Shown here one piece after another: positions 1-8,314 of a stretch of DNA of 64,000 bases. The position numbers and the translations under genes are program-made. Positions within the stretch are counted from its first letter, which is position 1. Each line of letters opens with the position of its first letter. The DNA is from DATGLG01 sp035294245 (GTDB lineage Bacteria; Pseudomonadota; Alphaproteobacteria; JACZXZ01): positions 1-64,000 of the forward strand of contig DATGLG010000055.1 of the NCBI GenBank assembly GCA_035294245.1. The letters are read 5' to 3'. The notes under the pieces are model-generated. The model was given only the letters and a program-made list of their open reading frames with translations. It had not been told where the DNA came from and searched no databases.

Positions 1-253
1 CGCCGAGCATTCGGCCGTGGTCCAGCACCGGGCGCGCCAAGCCGACGATGATCAGCGTCGCGGCCAGCATGCGCAGCGCCAGGAGCCACCACGGGGTGCG
101 GGCCGACGTCTCTTCGGTACGCTCCAACCCGCGCAGCAGTCGGATCGCCGGAAACGCCTCGCGCTTGGGCGCGGGCGGGGTGACGCGCAACAGCCACCAC
201 AAGACCGGGAGCGCCGGGAGCGCGAGCAGGATCCAAGGCGCGGCAAACGTCAT
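1..253 (-). CDS. BatA-type N-terminal membrane protein (DUF4159-like), partial
   Basis: Only the first 84 codons are inside the window; the rest lies beyond base 1. The visible part has two membrane segments (about residues 6-22 and 54-72) separated by a short basic loop with PPAPKREAFPAIRLLRGLE, the usual N-terminal double-membrane module of BatA and of DUF4159 proteins. It starts 9 bases after the stop of the DUF58 gene and follows MoxR and DUF58 on the same strand, the standard order for this chaperone/VWA system. The family is thought to assemble or activate envelope proteins. The start is the ATG at 253-251. Whether a VWA or DUF4159 domain follows cannot be seen. Confidence 0.8.
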   Translation of the reverse strand, partial: MTFAAPWILLALPALPVLWWLLRVTPPAPKREAFPAIRLLRGLERTEETSARTPWWLLALRMLAATLIIVGLARPVLDHGRMLG

Positions 254-262
254 GCAGACCCG

Positions 263-1156
263 CTACCGCACCGAGAGCGCGTTGTACAGGCCGAGCAGCG
301 CCGCTTCGGGCGGCTGGTCGCTGCGATGAACCGAAAAACTGAACCGCGCGGCCGTGCAGATGTCCGCCAAGCCCTGCTGCTGCGCCCGCAGCCGGTCGGC
401 GTACTGCTCGCGCACGCTTTCCACGCGCGGAATGATGGTCTCTCCGTCCCGCTCCAGCCCGAGAAACCGCACCCGCCCGGCATAGGGCAGCAAGGCCTCG
501 GCCGGATCGAGCACCTGCAGCAGATGCCCCGAAACGGGGACCGCCGCGAGGCGCGCCACGACCGCGTGAACATCCTCGAGCGGCGAGAGAAAGTCGCCGA
601 TCAGCACGACGCGGCAATGCCGCGGCAGCTTCACGTTGGGCGGCAGTCCGTCCTCGTTCGCATCGCGCCCGAGCGCCTCGGCAAGGCCGTCCAGCGCCCC
701 CCGTCCGGACGCGAGCGGCGCCGTGGCGGGGAGTTCGCCGGTCGCGATCAACCGCACCCGCTCGCCGCCGCGCAACAGCAGCGCGGCGAGCGCGAGCAGC
801 AGCAGCTCGGCGCGCTCGATCTTGTCGGCCGGCGCGGCGCGCGAGCGCCAGCGCATCGAGGCCGACCCGTCGCGCCACAGGCACACGGTCTGGGCGGCTT
901 CCCACTCGGTCTCGCGCACATAGGCGCGGTCGGATTTGGCGGACTGGCGCCAGTCGATCCGGTTCACCGCATCGCCGGCGACGAACGGGCGGAACTGCCA
1001 GAAACTTTCCCCCTGGCCGACGCGGCGGCGGCCATGCACGCCCTGCGCCACCGTGGCCGCGACCCGCTCGGCCGCCACCATCAACGGCGGCAGGCCGGCG
1101 CCGAGTGCCTCGGCCCGGCGCGCGGACATGGTGCCCGCGGAAGCGGCTAGGCTCAT
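263..1156 (-). CDS. DUF58 domain protein of the MoxR/Bat system
   Basis: A 297-residue protein with the DUF58 hallmark near residues 55-75 (FWQFRPFVAGDAVNRIDWRQ), followed by the VWA-like C-terminal half (LWRDGSASM, a degenerate metal-site strand, then VVLIGDFLSP). The ATG at 1156 overlaps the MoxR stop by four bases (ATGA), so the two are translationally coupled; longer readings of the frame run through moxR and were not used. DUF58 proteins act with MoxR ATPases in envelope stress or protein maturation, but the exact substrate is unknown. There is no signal peptide, so it is probably cytoplasmic or membrane-peripheral. Confidence 0.85.
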   Translation of the reverse strand: MSLAASAGTMSARRAEALGAGLPPLMVAAERVAATVAQGVHGRRRVGQGESFWQFRPFVAGDAVNRIDWRQSAKSDRAYVRETEWEAAQTVCLWRDGSASMRWRSRAAPADKIERAELLLLALAALLLRGGERVRLIATGELPATAPLASGRGALDGLAEALGRDANEDGLPPNVKLPRHCRVVLIGDFLSPLEDVHAVVARLAAVPVSGHLLQVLDPAEALLPYAGRVRFLGLERDGETIIPRVESVREQYADRLRAQQQGLADICTAARFSFSVHRSDQPPEAALLGLYNALSVR

Positions 1157-2169
1157 CCGATGCGGCTCACCAGGCGCTCGATGGTTTCGCGCAGCGTCAC
1201 TCCCTCGGCGCGCGCGCCGAAATTCAGCGCCATACGGTGGCGCAGCACCGGAGGCGCCAGCGCCACCACGTCGTCCACGCTCGGCGCGAGCCGGCCATCG
1301 AGTAGCGCGCGGGCCCGGCAGGTCAGCATCAGCGACTGCGCCGCGCGCGGGCCGGGGCCCCAGGCGACGTGCCTGGCGATCGCCTCGTCGGTCGCGGTCT
1401 CCGGCCGCCCCTCGCGCACCAGGGTAAGAATGGCCTCCAGCACCGTCTCGCCGACCGGCACGCGCCTGATCAGCGCCTGCGCCGCCATCAACTCCTCGGG
1501 CGTGAACGCGCCGCGGGCGGCCTGCTGCTCGGCGCCGGTGGTGGCGAGCAGCATGGTGCGCTCGGCGTCCAGATCCGGGTAGCCGACTTCGACCTGCAAC
1601 AGGAAGCGGTCGAGTTGCGCCTCGGGCAGGGGATAGGTGCCCTCCTGCTCGAGCGGGTTCTGCGTGGCGAGAACGTGAAACGGCTTGGGCAAGGGATGAT
1701 AATGGCCGGCCACCGAGACGCGGCCTTCCTGCATCGCCTGCAGCAGCGCCGACTGGGTGCGCGGGCTCGCGCGATTGATCTCGTCCGCCATCAGCAGCTG
1801 GCAGAACACCGGGCCCTGGATGAAGCGGAAGGCGCGGCGGCCACCTTCGCTCTCCTCGAGCACCTCCGAGCCGAGAATATCGGCCGGCATCAGGTCGGGC
1901 GTGCATTGGATGCGCTTGGCGTCGACGCCGAGGATGATGCCGAGCATCTCGACGAGCCGCGTCTTGGCGAGGCCCGGAACGCCGACGAGCAGCGCGTGAC
2001 CCCCTGCAAGCAACGTGATAAGGGTTTGATCGATGACCCTCTGTTGACCGAAAATCACCTGACCGATGCGCTCGCGCACCTGTGCAACGCGTTGACTGAG
2101 CCGCTCGACCTCGGCAAGAAGCGCCGCGCTCGGCTCGCCGGTGGGCGGGCTGGGTTCAACAAGGGTCAC
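1153..2169 (-). CDS. moxR: MoxR-family AAA+ ATPase
   Basis: A 338-residue AAA+ protein. Walker A is GVPGLAKT (about residues 63-70), Walker B is LMADEINR, sensor 1 is VLATQNPLEQEGTYPLPEAQ and the arginine-finger region LDRFLL follows, all as in MoxR (AAA_3) with a C-terminal lid. MoxR proteins act as chaperone-like ATPases for partner VWA or DUF58 proteins. It starts at a GTG (2169) and heads a minus-strand group moxR-DUF58-BatA with 4-base and 9-base junctions. A 56-base gap separates it from the divergent DUF1285 gene. Confidence 0.92.
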   Translation of the reverse strand: MTLVEPSPPTGEPSAALLAEVERLSQRVAQVRERIGQVIFGQQRVIDQTLITLLAGGHALLVGVPGLAKTRLVEMLGIILGVDAKRIQCTPDLMPADILGSEVLEESEGGRRAFRFIQGPVFCQLLMADEINRASPRTQSALLQAMQEGRVSVAGHYHPLPKPFHVLATQNPLEQEGTYPLPEAQLDRFLLQVEVGYPDLDAERTMLLATTGAEQQAARGAFTPEELMAAQALIRRVPVGETVLEAILTLVREGRPETATDEAIARHVAWGPGPRAAQSLMLTCRARALLDGRLAPSVDDVVALAPPVLRHRMALNFGARAEGVTLRETIERLVSRIG

Positions 2170-2225
2170 GGGCCTGCTCCCTATGCGCTGTCAAGACAGG
2201 GCTACCCGGCGATTACGGCACGAGC

Positions 2226-2795
2226 ATGGCAAAAGCATCAACGGATATCGCGGGCATGGCAAATGAATTCGGCTTGAACGGCGCGCCGGCAAGTGCGGCG
2301 CGAGAACCTTTTTGTGGCGTGTTCGACATTCGTATCGCCGCCGACGGCACTTGGCACTATCGCGGCTCGCCGATCGGTCGCAAGGAACTCGTCAAGCTCT
2401 TTGCCAGTGTGCTGCGGCGGGACGCGGCCGGGGATTACTGGCTGGTGACCCCCGTCGAGCGCGGCCGCATCCGCGTCGACGACGCGCCCTTCACCGCCGT
2501 CGAGCTCACCGCCGACGGCGAAGGGAGCGCGCAAAGGCTCACCTTTCGCACCAATCTCGACGAGATGGTGGTGGCCGGAAAGGATCATCCGCTCCGCGTC
2601 AGTCACGACCCGGGGACGGGCGCGCCGCGTCCCTATATTCTCGTGCGGCCGGGCCTCGAGGCTCTCGTGCTGCGCCCCGTCTTCTACCAGCTCGTCGAGC
2701 TCGGCGTGACTCTGCCGCGGGCAGGAGAGGAGAATTTCGGCGTCTGGAGCGCGGGTCAGTTCTTCCCGCTCGGCAAGCTCGAGGAGGAGGCGTGA
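2226..2795 (+). CDS. DUF1285 family protein
   Basis: A 189-residue protein matching DUF1285: an N-terminal FDIRIAADGTWHYRGSPIGR block, LVKLFASVLRRDAAGDYWLVTPVE in the middle, and VRPGLEALVLRPVFYQLVELG towards the end. The biochemical role is unknown; the structure of a family member is a small beta-rich fold. It overlaps the following CoA diphosphatase gene by GTGA and clusters with DUF6111 and cca, an order seen in related alphaproteobacteria. An internal ATG at 2256 is an alternative start, since neither site has a strong ribosome-binding sequence. Confidence 0.75.
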   Translation: MAKASTDIAGMANEFGLNGAPASAAREPFCGVFDIRIAADGTWHYRGSPIGRKELVKLFASVLRRDAAGDYWLVTPVERGRIRVDDAPFTAVELTADGEGSAQRLTFRTNLDEMVVAGKDHPLRVSHDPGTGAPRPYILVRPGLEALVLRPVFYQLVELGVTLPRAGEENFGVWSAGQFFPLGKLEEEA

Positions 2796-3415
2796 CGCGA
2801 GACCTGGTGATCGAGCGATTGAAGGCGCGCGAGAGCTGTGCGCTCCGACTGCGCCGCGGGATCACGGTGAGTCGGCGTGGCGACCACGATCTCAACAGCG
2901 ACGATATGCGGCACCCGGGGCCGCTCACTTCGGCGGCCGTCCTTGTCCCCCTCGTTGATCGCGATGGCGGCATGACTGTGCTGCTTACCCAGCGCACGGC
3001 CCATCTTCACGACCATGCGGGCCAGATCAGCTTTCCCGGCGGCCGCGTCGAGCCGGAGGACAAGGATGCCGAGGCGGCCGCCTTGCGCGAGGCCTTCGAG
3101 GAGGTCGGGCTCGCCCCCGAGCGCGTCGAGCCCCTTGGACGCCTCGACGATTACGAGACGCGCACGGGCTTTCTCGTCGTGCCGGTCGTCGGCATCGTGA
3201 AGCCGCCTTTCGAGCTCAAGCCGGATCCTTTCGAAGTGGCGGACATCTTCGAGGTGCCGCTCGCCTTCTTTCTCGATAAGGCCAATCGCCGCCTCGAGAG
3301 CCGAATGTTCAAAGGTCGCGAGCGGCAGTTCTACGTCTGGCCCTATGAGGAGCGCTATATCTGGGGGGCGACCGCGAGCATGCTGGTGAACCTCTCCGAA
3401 GTGCTCGCCGACTGA
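2792..3415 (+). CDS. CoA pyrophosphatase (NUDIX hydrolase)
   Basis: 207 residues. It carries the NUDIX box G-x5-E-x7-REAFEEVGL preceded by LLTQRTAHLHDHAGQISFPGG, which fits the CoA-pyrophosphatase (NudL/PCD1) signature LLTxR-x-H-x-G-x-FPGG. The family splits CoA into 3',5'-ADP and 4'-phosphopantetheine in the cytoplasm. The start is the GTG at 2792, which overlaps the DUF1285 stop; a longer open frame upstream is only a shadow of that gene. The stop shares one base with the ATG of the next gene (TGATG), so the four-gene run is one translationally coupled operon. Confidence 0.88.
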   Translation: MTRDLVIERLKARESCALRLRRGITVSRRGDHDLNSDDMRHPGPLTSAAVLVPLVDRDGGMTVLLTQRTAHLHDHAGQISFPGGRVEPEDKDAEAAALREAFEEVGLAPERVEPLGRLDDYETRTGFLVVPVVGIVKPPFELKPDPFEVADIFEVPLAFFLDKANRRLESRMFKGRERQFYVWPYEERYIWGATASMLVNLSEVLAD

Positions 3416-3702
3416 TGGCGCGACTCCTCCTGCAATACCTTCTCCCGCTCATCCTGCCGACCGTAGCCTATGCCCTGTGGCTGCATTGGCGCCGTCGCCG
3501 CGCCGCCATCATCGGCGCGCGCATGCCGGCATGGCAGGAGGGACGATGGTTCTGGCCGATCATCGCGGGTGTGGCGCTGACGGCCGTCGTCTTCGTCGCG
3601 GCAGCCCTGTGGGGCGGCTATGCTCCGGATACGCGCTACGAGCCGGCGCGGGTCATCAACGGCCAGATCGTGCCCGGCCGCTTCGAGGCGCCGAAGCCAT
3701 GA
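3415..3702 (+). CDS. DUF6111 small membrane protein
   Basis: 95 residues with two predicted membrane helices (about 5-22 and 44-65) separated by a basic loop RRRRAAIIGARMPAWQEG, and a short C-terminal tail ending APDTRYEPARVINGQIVPGRF. It resembles the DUF6111 family of alphaproteobacteria, which has no known function. It is wedged between the CoA pyrophosphatase (1-base overlap) and cca (4-base ATGA overlap). Positive charges between the helices suggest both termini are periplasmic; that topology is an inference. Confidence 0.72.
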   Translation: MARLLLQYLLPLILPTVAYALWLHWRRRRAAIIGARMPAWQEGRWFWPIIAGVALTAVVFVAAALWGGYAPDTRYEPARVINGQIVPGRFEAPKP

Positions 3703-4964
3703 TGCCCGCGGGGGCGCTCGCGCCGCAGCCATGGATGACGGCGCCCGCGACGCGCGCTGTCGTCGCGGCGCTGACCGCCGAGGGCGCCGAGATCCGCTTC
3801 GTCGGCGGCTGCGTGCGCGACACGGTGATCGGCCGCGCCATCAAGGATATCGACATCGCGACCCACGACCCGCCCGAGACCGTGATGGCCCTTCTGGCGT
3901 CGGCGGGGATCACCGCGATTCCCACGGGTCTCAGCCACGGCACGGTGACGGCCGTCGTGGAGGCAGCGCATTTCGAGATCACCACCTTGCGCCGGGACGT
4001 CGAGACCGATGGCCGCCGCGCCAAGATCGCCTTCACGCGCGACTGGGCCGCCGATGCGGCCCGCCGCGACCTCACCATCAACGCCATCTTCCTGGCACCC
4101 GACGGCACGCTCTACGATCCCTTCGGCGGCCTCGAGGATCTGCGCGCGGGACGCATACGCTTTGTCGGCGATGCGCGCGCGCGCATCAGCGAGGATGTGC
4201 TGCGGCTGCTGCGCTTCTTCCGCTTCTTCGCCCATTACGGCCGGCCGCCGCCCGATCCCGCGGCGCTCGCCGCCTGCCGCGAGCTGGCGCCGCGGCTGCC
4301 GCAGCTCTCCGGCGAGCGCGTCGCGGGCGAGATGCTCAAGCTCCTCGCGGCGCCCGAGCCGGCCTCGATCGTCGCCCTGATGCGCGAGGAGGGCATTCTC
4401 CGCTACGTTCTTCCGGAGGCCGCCGGCGTCGCGGTGCTGCGCGCCCTCGTCACCGTGGAGGGGCTGGGCCCCGGCTGCGACCCGCTGCGGCGCCTCGCCG
4501 CCCTCATCGATCCTGTGGGCGGTGCGGCGGCGGCCGAGGCCGTTGCCGACCGCTTGCGCCTCTCGAATGCGGAGCGCGAGCGGCTGGCGGCCTTTGTAGC
4601 GCCGCCGCTGACCGCTCGGGCGGAGATGACGGCGCATGAGCGGCGCGTGGCGCTCCATCGCTTCGGTGGAGCGCTGTTCCGCGATCTCGTTTTGATGAGC
4701 TGGGCAAGGACGATCGCGGCCGCCGGCCCGGGCGCGCGCTACGAGGTCGAGGCATGGCGCGACCTCCTCGCTGCGGCGGCGGCGTGGCGGCCCATCTCGC
4801 TTCCGGTGAAAGGTGCCGACGTCTTGGCGCTCGACGTTGCCCCCGGGCCCGAGGTGGGACGGCTCCTCGCCGCCGTCGAATCCTGGTGGATCGCCGAGGA
4901 CTTCGTCCCCGACCGCGAGGCGTGCCTGCGCAAGCTGGCGAGCCTGATCGAAGGGCGCCGCTAA
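3699..4964 (+). CDS. cca: CCA-adding tRNA nucleotidyltransferase
   Basis: 421 residues. The class II nucleotidyltransferase head shows RFVGGCVRDTVIGRAIKDID with the catalytic DxD (KDIDIA), then RRDLTINAIF and the RNA-binding block DPFGGLEDLRAGRIRFVGDA, then ISEDVLRLLRFFRF. It adds or repairs the 3' CCA end of tRNAs. The ATG at 3699 overlaps DUF6111 by ATGA; upstream frame extension is spurious. The helical C-terminal half (250-421) is longer than the minimum and is typical of alphaproteobacterial versions. A poly(A) polymerase is a sequence relative, but the position and motifs favour CCA addition. Confidence 0.92.
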   Translation: MMPAGALAPQPWMTAPATRAVVAALTAEGAEIRFVGGCVRDTVIGRAIKDIDIATHDPPETVMALLASAGITAIPTGLSHGTVTAVVEAAHFEITTLRRDVETDGRRAKIAFTRDWAADAARRDLTINAIFLAPDGTLYDPFGGLEDLRAGRIRFVGDARARISEDVLRLLRFFRFFAHYGRPPPDPAALAACRELAPRLPQLSGERVAGEMLKLLAAPEPASIVALMREEGILRYVLPEAAGVAVLRALVTVEGLGPGCDPLRRLAALIDPVGGAAAAEAVADRLRLSNAERERLAAFVAPPLTARAEMTAHERRVALHRFGGALFRDLVLMSWARTIAAAGPGARYEVEAWRDLLAAAAAWRPISLPVKGADVLALDVAPGPEVGRLLAAVESWWIAEDFVPDREACLRKLASLIEGRR

Positions 4965-4971
4965 ATGCGGC

Positions 4972-5373
4972 TCAGTGCAGCGCGTTGTGGATGAGATAGC
5001 TCGCGAAGTCGGCGGGCTTGAGCTTGACGGGATCGATCGACTGCTCGCCCGCCATGGCGCGATTGACGACGATATGGTCCTCGACATGCGCCGGCGGCAC
5101 CTTGAAGACGCCGCGCGCGCCTTTCAGCTTCGGATAGAAATTCGGATCGATCATCTTCTCCTTGGCGGCGAGGCGCGCGATCACCTCGTCCTCGCCGATG
5201 TCCACCTCCTGCTTCTTGACGACGATCCAATCCGTCTCCCCCGCCCAGCCCGCGGCGACGAGCGGCTTGAGCGCCTCCTCGGCGACGCCGACTTTGTAGA
5301 TGTTCTTGCTGAGCCCCACATCGGAGGCCCATTTGCTGAGCTTGCTGCTGCGCGCCACGTAGAGCGTAGCCAT
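4972..5373 (-). CDS. conserved hypothetical protein, 133 aa
   Basis: Not recognised with certainty. The N-terminus MATLYVARSSKLSKW plus NIYKVGVAEE is faintly like the YxG...KxG strands of GIY-YIG or T5orf172 domains, but the catalytic Arg and Glu of that fold are not evident. The rest is charged, with IDPNFYPKLKGARGVFKV and a C-terminal PVKLKPADFASYLIHNALH. I chose the ATG at 5373 because an AGGG-containing site (AGAAAGGGTTCCGGGG) precedes it; a start at 5424 has no such site. It is convergent with cca (7 bases apart) and divergent from the GDSL hydrolase. Confidence 0.6.
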   Translation of the reverse strand: MATLYVARSSKLSKWASDVGLSKNIYKVGVAEEALKPLVAAGWAGETDWIVVKKQEVDIGEDEVIARLAAKEKMIDPNFYPKLKGARGVFKVPPAHVEDHIVVNRAMAGEQSIDPVKLKPADFASYLIHNALH

Positions 5374-5492
5374 CCCCGGAACCCTTTCTCGCCCAGTGTG
5401 AAGCCGCACTGCGGCCGTGTCCATGCTGGATTTTCCGCCGCCGGCCGCTAAAGTCGCGGATCTTGAGGGGTCACGGCCGGGAAGGGGGAAGT

Positions 5493-6134
5493 ATGACGGC
5501 GCTGCGCATCTGCTTCGTTGGCGACAGCCTAACCAACGGCACCGGCGATGACGAGTTCCTGGGCTGGCCCGGGCGACTCTGCGCTGCGGAGCGCCGCCGC
5601 GGCCATGATCTCACCTGCTACAACCTCGGCATCCGCGCCGACACCTCGGAGCTGATCGCGGCGCGCTGGCGGGCGGAATGCGCGGCGCGCCTGCCGGACC
5701 TCCATCCGGCAGCACTCGTCTTCGCCTTCGGCAACAACGATACCGCCATCGAAATGGGGAACGGTGCCGTGCGCGTGCCGCTCGCCCGCTCGCTCGCGAC
5801 GGCGCGCGCGATTCTCGCCGAAGCGAAGGCGTGGAAGCCGGTGCTCTTCCTCGGGCCGTGGCCGGCGGAGGAGGCGAAGCAGCCCGTCAATCCCTCGGGC
5901 AAGCTCGGCTACGATTTCCGCAATGCACGCATCGCCGAATACAACGGCGCCTATGGCAAGCTGGCGGCGGAGCTCGGCATCCCCTATCTCGACCTCTTTG
6001 CCGCATTGAGCCGTGACCCCCGCTGGGCAAGCGCCTCCCGCGCCGGCGATGGCATTCATCCACCCGCCGAGGGCTATGTCCTCGTCGCCGAGAGGGTCGG
6101 CGCTTGGCCGGCCTGGCGCGCCTGGCTCGATTGA
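5493..6134 (+). CDS. GDSL/SGNH-family hydrolase
   Basis: 213 residues with all SGNH blocks: block I FVGDSLTNGTG (nucleophile Ser), a Gly in block II (NLGIRADTS), block III FAFGNNDTA and block V GDGIHPPAEGY with the catalytic Asp-His. There is no signal peptide, so it is probably a cytoplasmic esterase, lipase or acyl-thioesterase; the substrate cannot be told. The ATG at 5493 has a GAAGGGGGAA site just upstream. It ends 4 bases from the convergent hemF stop. Confidence 0.85.
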   Translation: MTALRICFVGDSLTNGTGDDEFLGWPGRLCAAERRRGHDLTCYNLGIRADTSELIAARWRAECAARLPDLHPAALVFAFGNNDTAIEMGNGAVRVPLARSLATARAILAEAKAWKPVLFLGPWPAEEAKQPVNPSGKLGYDFRNARIAEYNGAYGKLAAELGIPYLDLFAALSRDPRWASASRAGDGIHPPAEGYVLVAERVGAWPAWRAWLD

Positions 6135-6138
6135 GCGA

Positions 6139-7005
6139 CTAAGGCCAGGCCGCGAGCGGCGGCAGGGACATGAGGATCGCCTCGGGATTGCCGCCGGTCA
6201 TCAGGCCGAAGCGCGTGCCGCGGTCATAGAGGAGGTTGAACTCCACGTAGCGGCCGCGCCGCGCGAGCTGATGCCGGCGCTCCGCCTCGGTCCAGCTCGC
6301 GTTCATATGCCGCCGCACGATGGCGGGATAGGCGGCGAGAAAGGCGCGGCCGACATCCTGCACAAAGGCGAGGCGACGCTCCCAGTCACCGCTCTCCAGA
6401 TAGTCGAAGAAGATGCCGCCTGCGCCGCGCGGCTCGCCCCGGTGCTTGACGAAGAAATACTCGTCGCACCAGGCCTTGAAGCGCGGATAATAGGTGGGGT
6501 CATGAGCGTCGCAGGCCGCCTTGAGCGCGGCGTGAAAGGCATCGGCGTCTCCCGCATTGGCGATGATCGGCGTCAAGTCGGCGCCGCCGCCGAACCAGGC
6601 CTTGGTCGTGACGATGTGGCGCGTGTTCATGTGCACCGCCGGCACCCGCGGCGATTGGGGATGGGCGACGACGGAGATGCCACTCGCCCAGAAGCGCGGA
6701 TCCGCGTCGGCGCCGGGGATCTCCTTGCGAAACTCGGGCGCGAACTCGCCGAAGACGGTCGAGACGTTGACCCCCACCTTCTCGAAGACGCGCCCGCGCA
6801 TGACGGCAATGACACCCCCGCCGCCGCCCTCCCGCGACCAGGGCTTGCGGGTGAAGCGGCCCGGCGCCTGCTCGGCGAAGGTGCCGACAAGCTCGTCCTC
6901 CAGTCCTTCGAAAGCGGCGCAGAGCTCGTCGCGCAGGGACTCGAACCAGGCCGCCGCGCGGACCTTGTCCGCCTCTCCCCCGCCAGGATGAGGCAAATCG
7001 CTCAT
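6139..7005 (-). CDS. hemF: oxygen-dependent coproporphyrinogen III oxidase
   Basis: 288 residues, the normal HemF length. Diagnostic blocks are GGGGVIAVMRGRVFEKVGVN, HMNTRHIVTT, WFGGGADLTP, YYPRFKAWCDEYF, RGAGGIFFDYL and the C-terminal RYVEFNLLYDRGTRFGL. It decarboxylates coproporphyrinogen III to protoporphyrinogen IX using O2, in the cytoplasm. Its ATG overlaps the trmL stop by four bases, so trmL-hemF is an operon. Use of the O2-dependent enzyme suits an aerobic organism with a bc1 complex encoded next door. Confidence 0.95.
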   Translation of the reverse strand: MSDLPHPGGGEADKVRAAAWFESLRDELCAAFEGLEDELVGTFAEQAPGRFTRKPWSREGGGGGVIAVMRGRVFEKVGVNVSTVFGEFAPEFRKEIPGADADPRFWASGISVVAHPQSPRVPAVHMNTRHIVTTKAWFGGGADLTPIIANAGDADAFHAALKAACDAHDPTYYPRFKAWCDEYFFVKHRGEPRGAGGIFFDYLESGDWERRLAFVQDVGRAFLAAYPAIVRRHMNASWTEAERRHQLARRGRYVEFNLLYDRGTRFGLMTGGNPEAILMSLPPLAAWP

Positions 7006-7514
7006 CGCCCTTCCGCCGAAACCGAGTCCAGGGCCGCGGCGCGCGGCAGCCCGTGCGTCTGGCGCAGCGCCTCCCCCAGCACCATGGCCGCCGCGAGGGC
7101 CACGTTCAAGGAGCGCCGCTGCGGCGCCATGGGAATATAGAGCCGCGCATCGGCGACCTCGTGCACGGCCTCCGGCACGCCGGCCGATTCGCGCCCGACC
7201 ATGACAAGATCGTCGCCGCGGAATTCAAAGTGATGATAGGCCTGGGTGCCGCGCGTGGTGAGCAAAACGAGCCGCGCGCCGGGTTCCGCCTCGCGGCGCC
7301 AGGCCTGGAAGGCCGCGAAGGAGCGGTGGCGCGTCAGGCGGAGATGGTCGAGATAATCCATCCCCGCGCGCCGCAGATGACGATCGGAGAGCAGAAAGCC
7401 GCAAGGCTCGACAAGCTCCATCGGCACGTCGAGACAGGCGCAGAGGCGCATCATGGCGCCGGTGTTCTGGGGGATGTCGGGCTCGTAGAGGACGAGTCGC
7501 AAGGCGGTCCCCAT
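7002..7514 (-). CDS. trmL: tRNA (cytidine/uridine-34 2'-O)-methyltransferase
   Basis: 170 residues, SPOUT fold. It begins RLVLYEPDIPQNTGAMMRLCA and ends with the SAM-binding knot LVMVGRESAGVPEAVHE and RSLNVALAAAMVLGEALRQ, which are diagnostic of TrmL (YibK). It 2'-O-methylates the wobble base of certain leucine tRNAs. The open frame extends upstream to 7592, but the family begins just before the first beta strand, so I place the start at the ATG at 7514. It overlaps hemF by 4 bases. Confidence 0.9.
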   Translation of the reverse strand: MGTALRLVLYEPDIPQNTGAMMRLCACLDVPMELVEPCGFLLSDRHLRRAGMDYLDHLRLTRHRSFAAFQAWRREAEPGARLVLLTTRGTQAYHHFEFRGDDLVMVGRESAGVPEAVHEVADARLYIPMAPQRRSLNVALAAAMVLGEALRQTHGLPRAAALDSVSAEGR

Positions 7515-7586
7515 CGCAGTCGCGCAAGAATGGTTAAGCGGTGGAAGCGAGGCGCGCAATTCCGGCATCTCCCGGCTTTGGGCGCT

Positions 7587-7614
7587 TTGCAAGGTAACTG
7601 AATTGCATTATACC
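7587..7614 (+). promoter_or_regulatory. possible sigma-70 promoter for petABC
   Basis: TTGCAA (7587-7592), 16 bases, then TATACC (7609-7614), in the 228-base gap between trmL and petA. It would give a leader of roughly 120 bases. Read by eye only; the spacing and hexamers are moderate matches. Confidence 0.35.
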
Positions 7615-7742
7615 CGTCGCGCAACTCGGCGGCCGAAGCGTGGGAGGTGCGGCAGGTTGTCGCATTGTCTCGCTGGGGGCGGCCTTTAGAACCATTCGCA
7701 CCCGCGGGGACTTAGCTCTTCGCGCTCAAGGAAGGGGTGACC

Positions 7743-8300
7743 ATGGCGACGACCGCGCAGGCGGCTGTTCACGGCGCGGGAAGCGCAAGCGTCAAGCGCC
7801 GCGATTTCCTCTATCTCGCCACCGGCGCCATGGGCGCGCTCGGCGCCGCCGCTGCGGCCTGGCCTTTCATCCACAGCATGAACCCCTCCGAGGACGTGCT
7901 GGCGCTCTCCTCGATCGAGGTCGACCTCTCGCCGATCCAGGTGGGCCAGCGCGTGACGGTCAAATGGCGCAGCCAGCCCGTCTTCGTCGCCCACCGCACG
8001 CCGGAGGAGATCAGCGAAGCCGCCAAGGTCGATCTTTCGGAGCTGCGCGATCCGCAGCCGGATTCGGCGCGGGTGAAGAAGCCCGAATGGCTTATCATGG
8101 TCGGCATCTGCACCCATCTCGGCTGCTCGCCGCTCGGCCAGAAGCCGACCGATCCGCGTGGCGACTGGAAGGGCTGGTTCTGCCCCTGCCACGGCTCGCA
8201 ATACGACACCTCGGGCCGCATCCGGAAAGGGCCGGCGCCGCTCAACCTCGCGGTGCCCGAATACAGCTTCGTCAAAGACAATACCGTGAAGATCGGCTAG
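7743..8300 (+). CDS. petA: Rieske iron-sulfur subunit of cytochrome bc1
   Basis: 185 residues. A Tat-type anchor (KRRDFLYLATGAMGALGAAAAAWPF) is followed by the 2Fe-2S cluster motifs CTHLGC and CPCHGSQYD, giving the Cys/His ligand pairs and the disulfide cysteines. The protein passes electrons from ubiquinol to cytochrome c1 on the periplasmic face. The ATG at 7743 sits behind GGAAGGGG; a GTG six bases earlier is an alternative. First gene of petABC, 14 bases before petB. Confidence 0.96.
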   Translation: MATTAQAAVHGAGSASVKRRDFLYLATGAMGALGAAAAAWPFIHSMNPSEDVLALSSIEVDLSPIQVGQRVTVKWRSQPVFVAHRTPEEISEAAKVDLSELRDPQPDSARVKKPEWLIMVGICTHLGCSPLGQKPTDPRGDWKGWFCPCHGSQYDTSGRIRKGPAPLNLAVPEYSFVKDNTVKIG

Positions 8301-8314
8301 AGGGAGCCGCGGCC

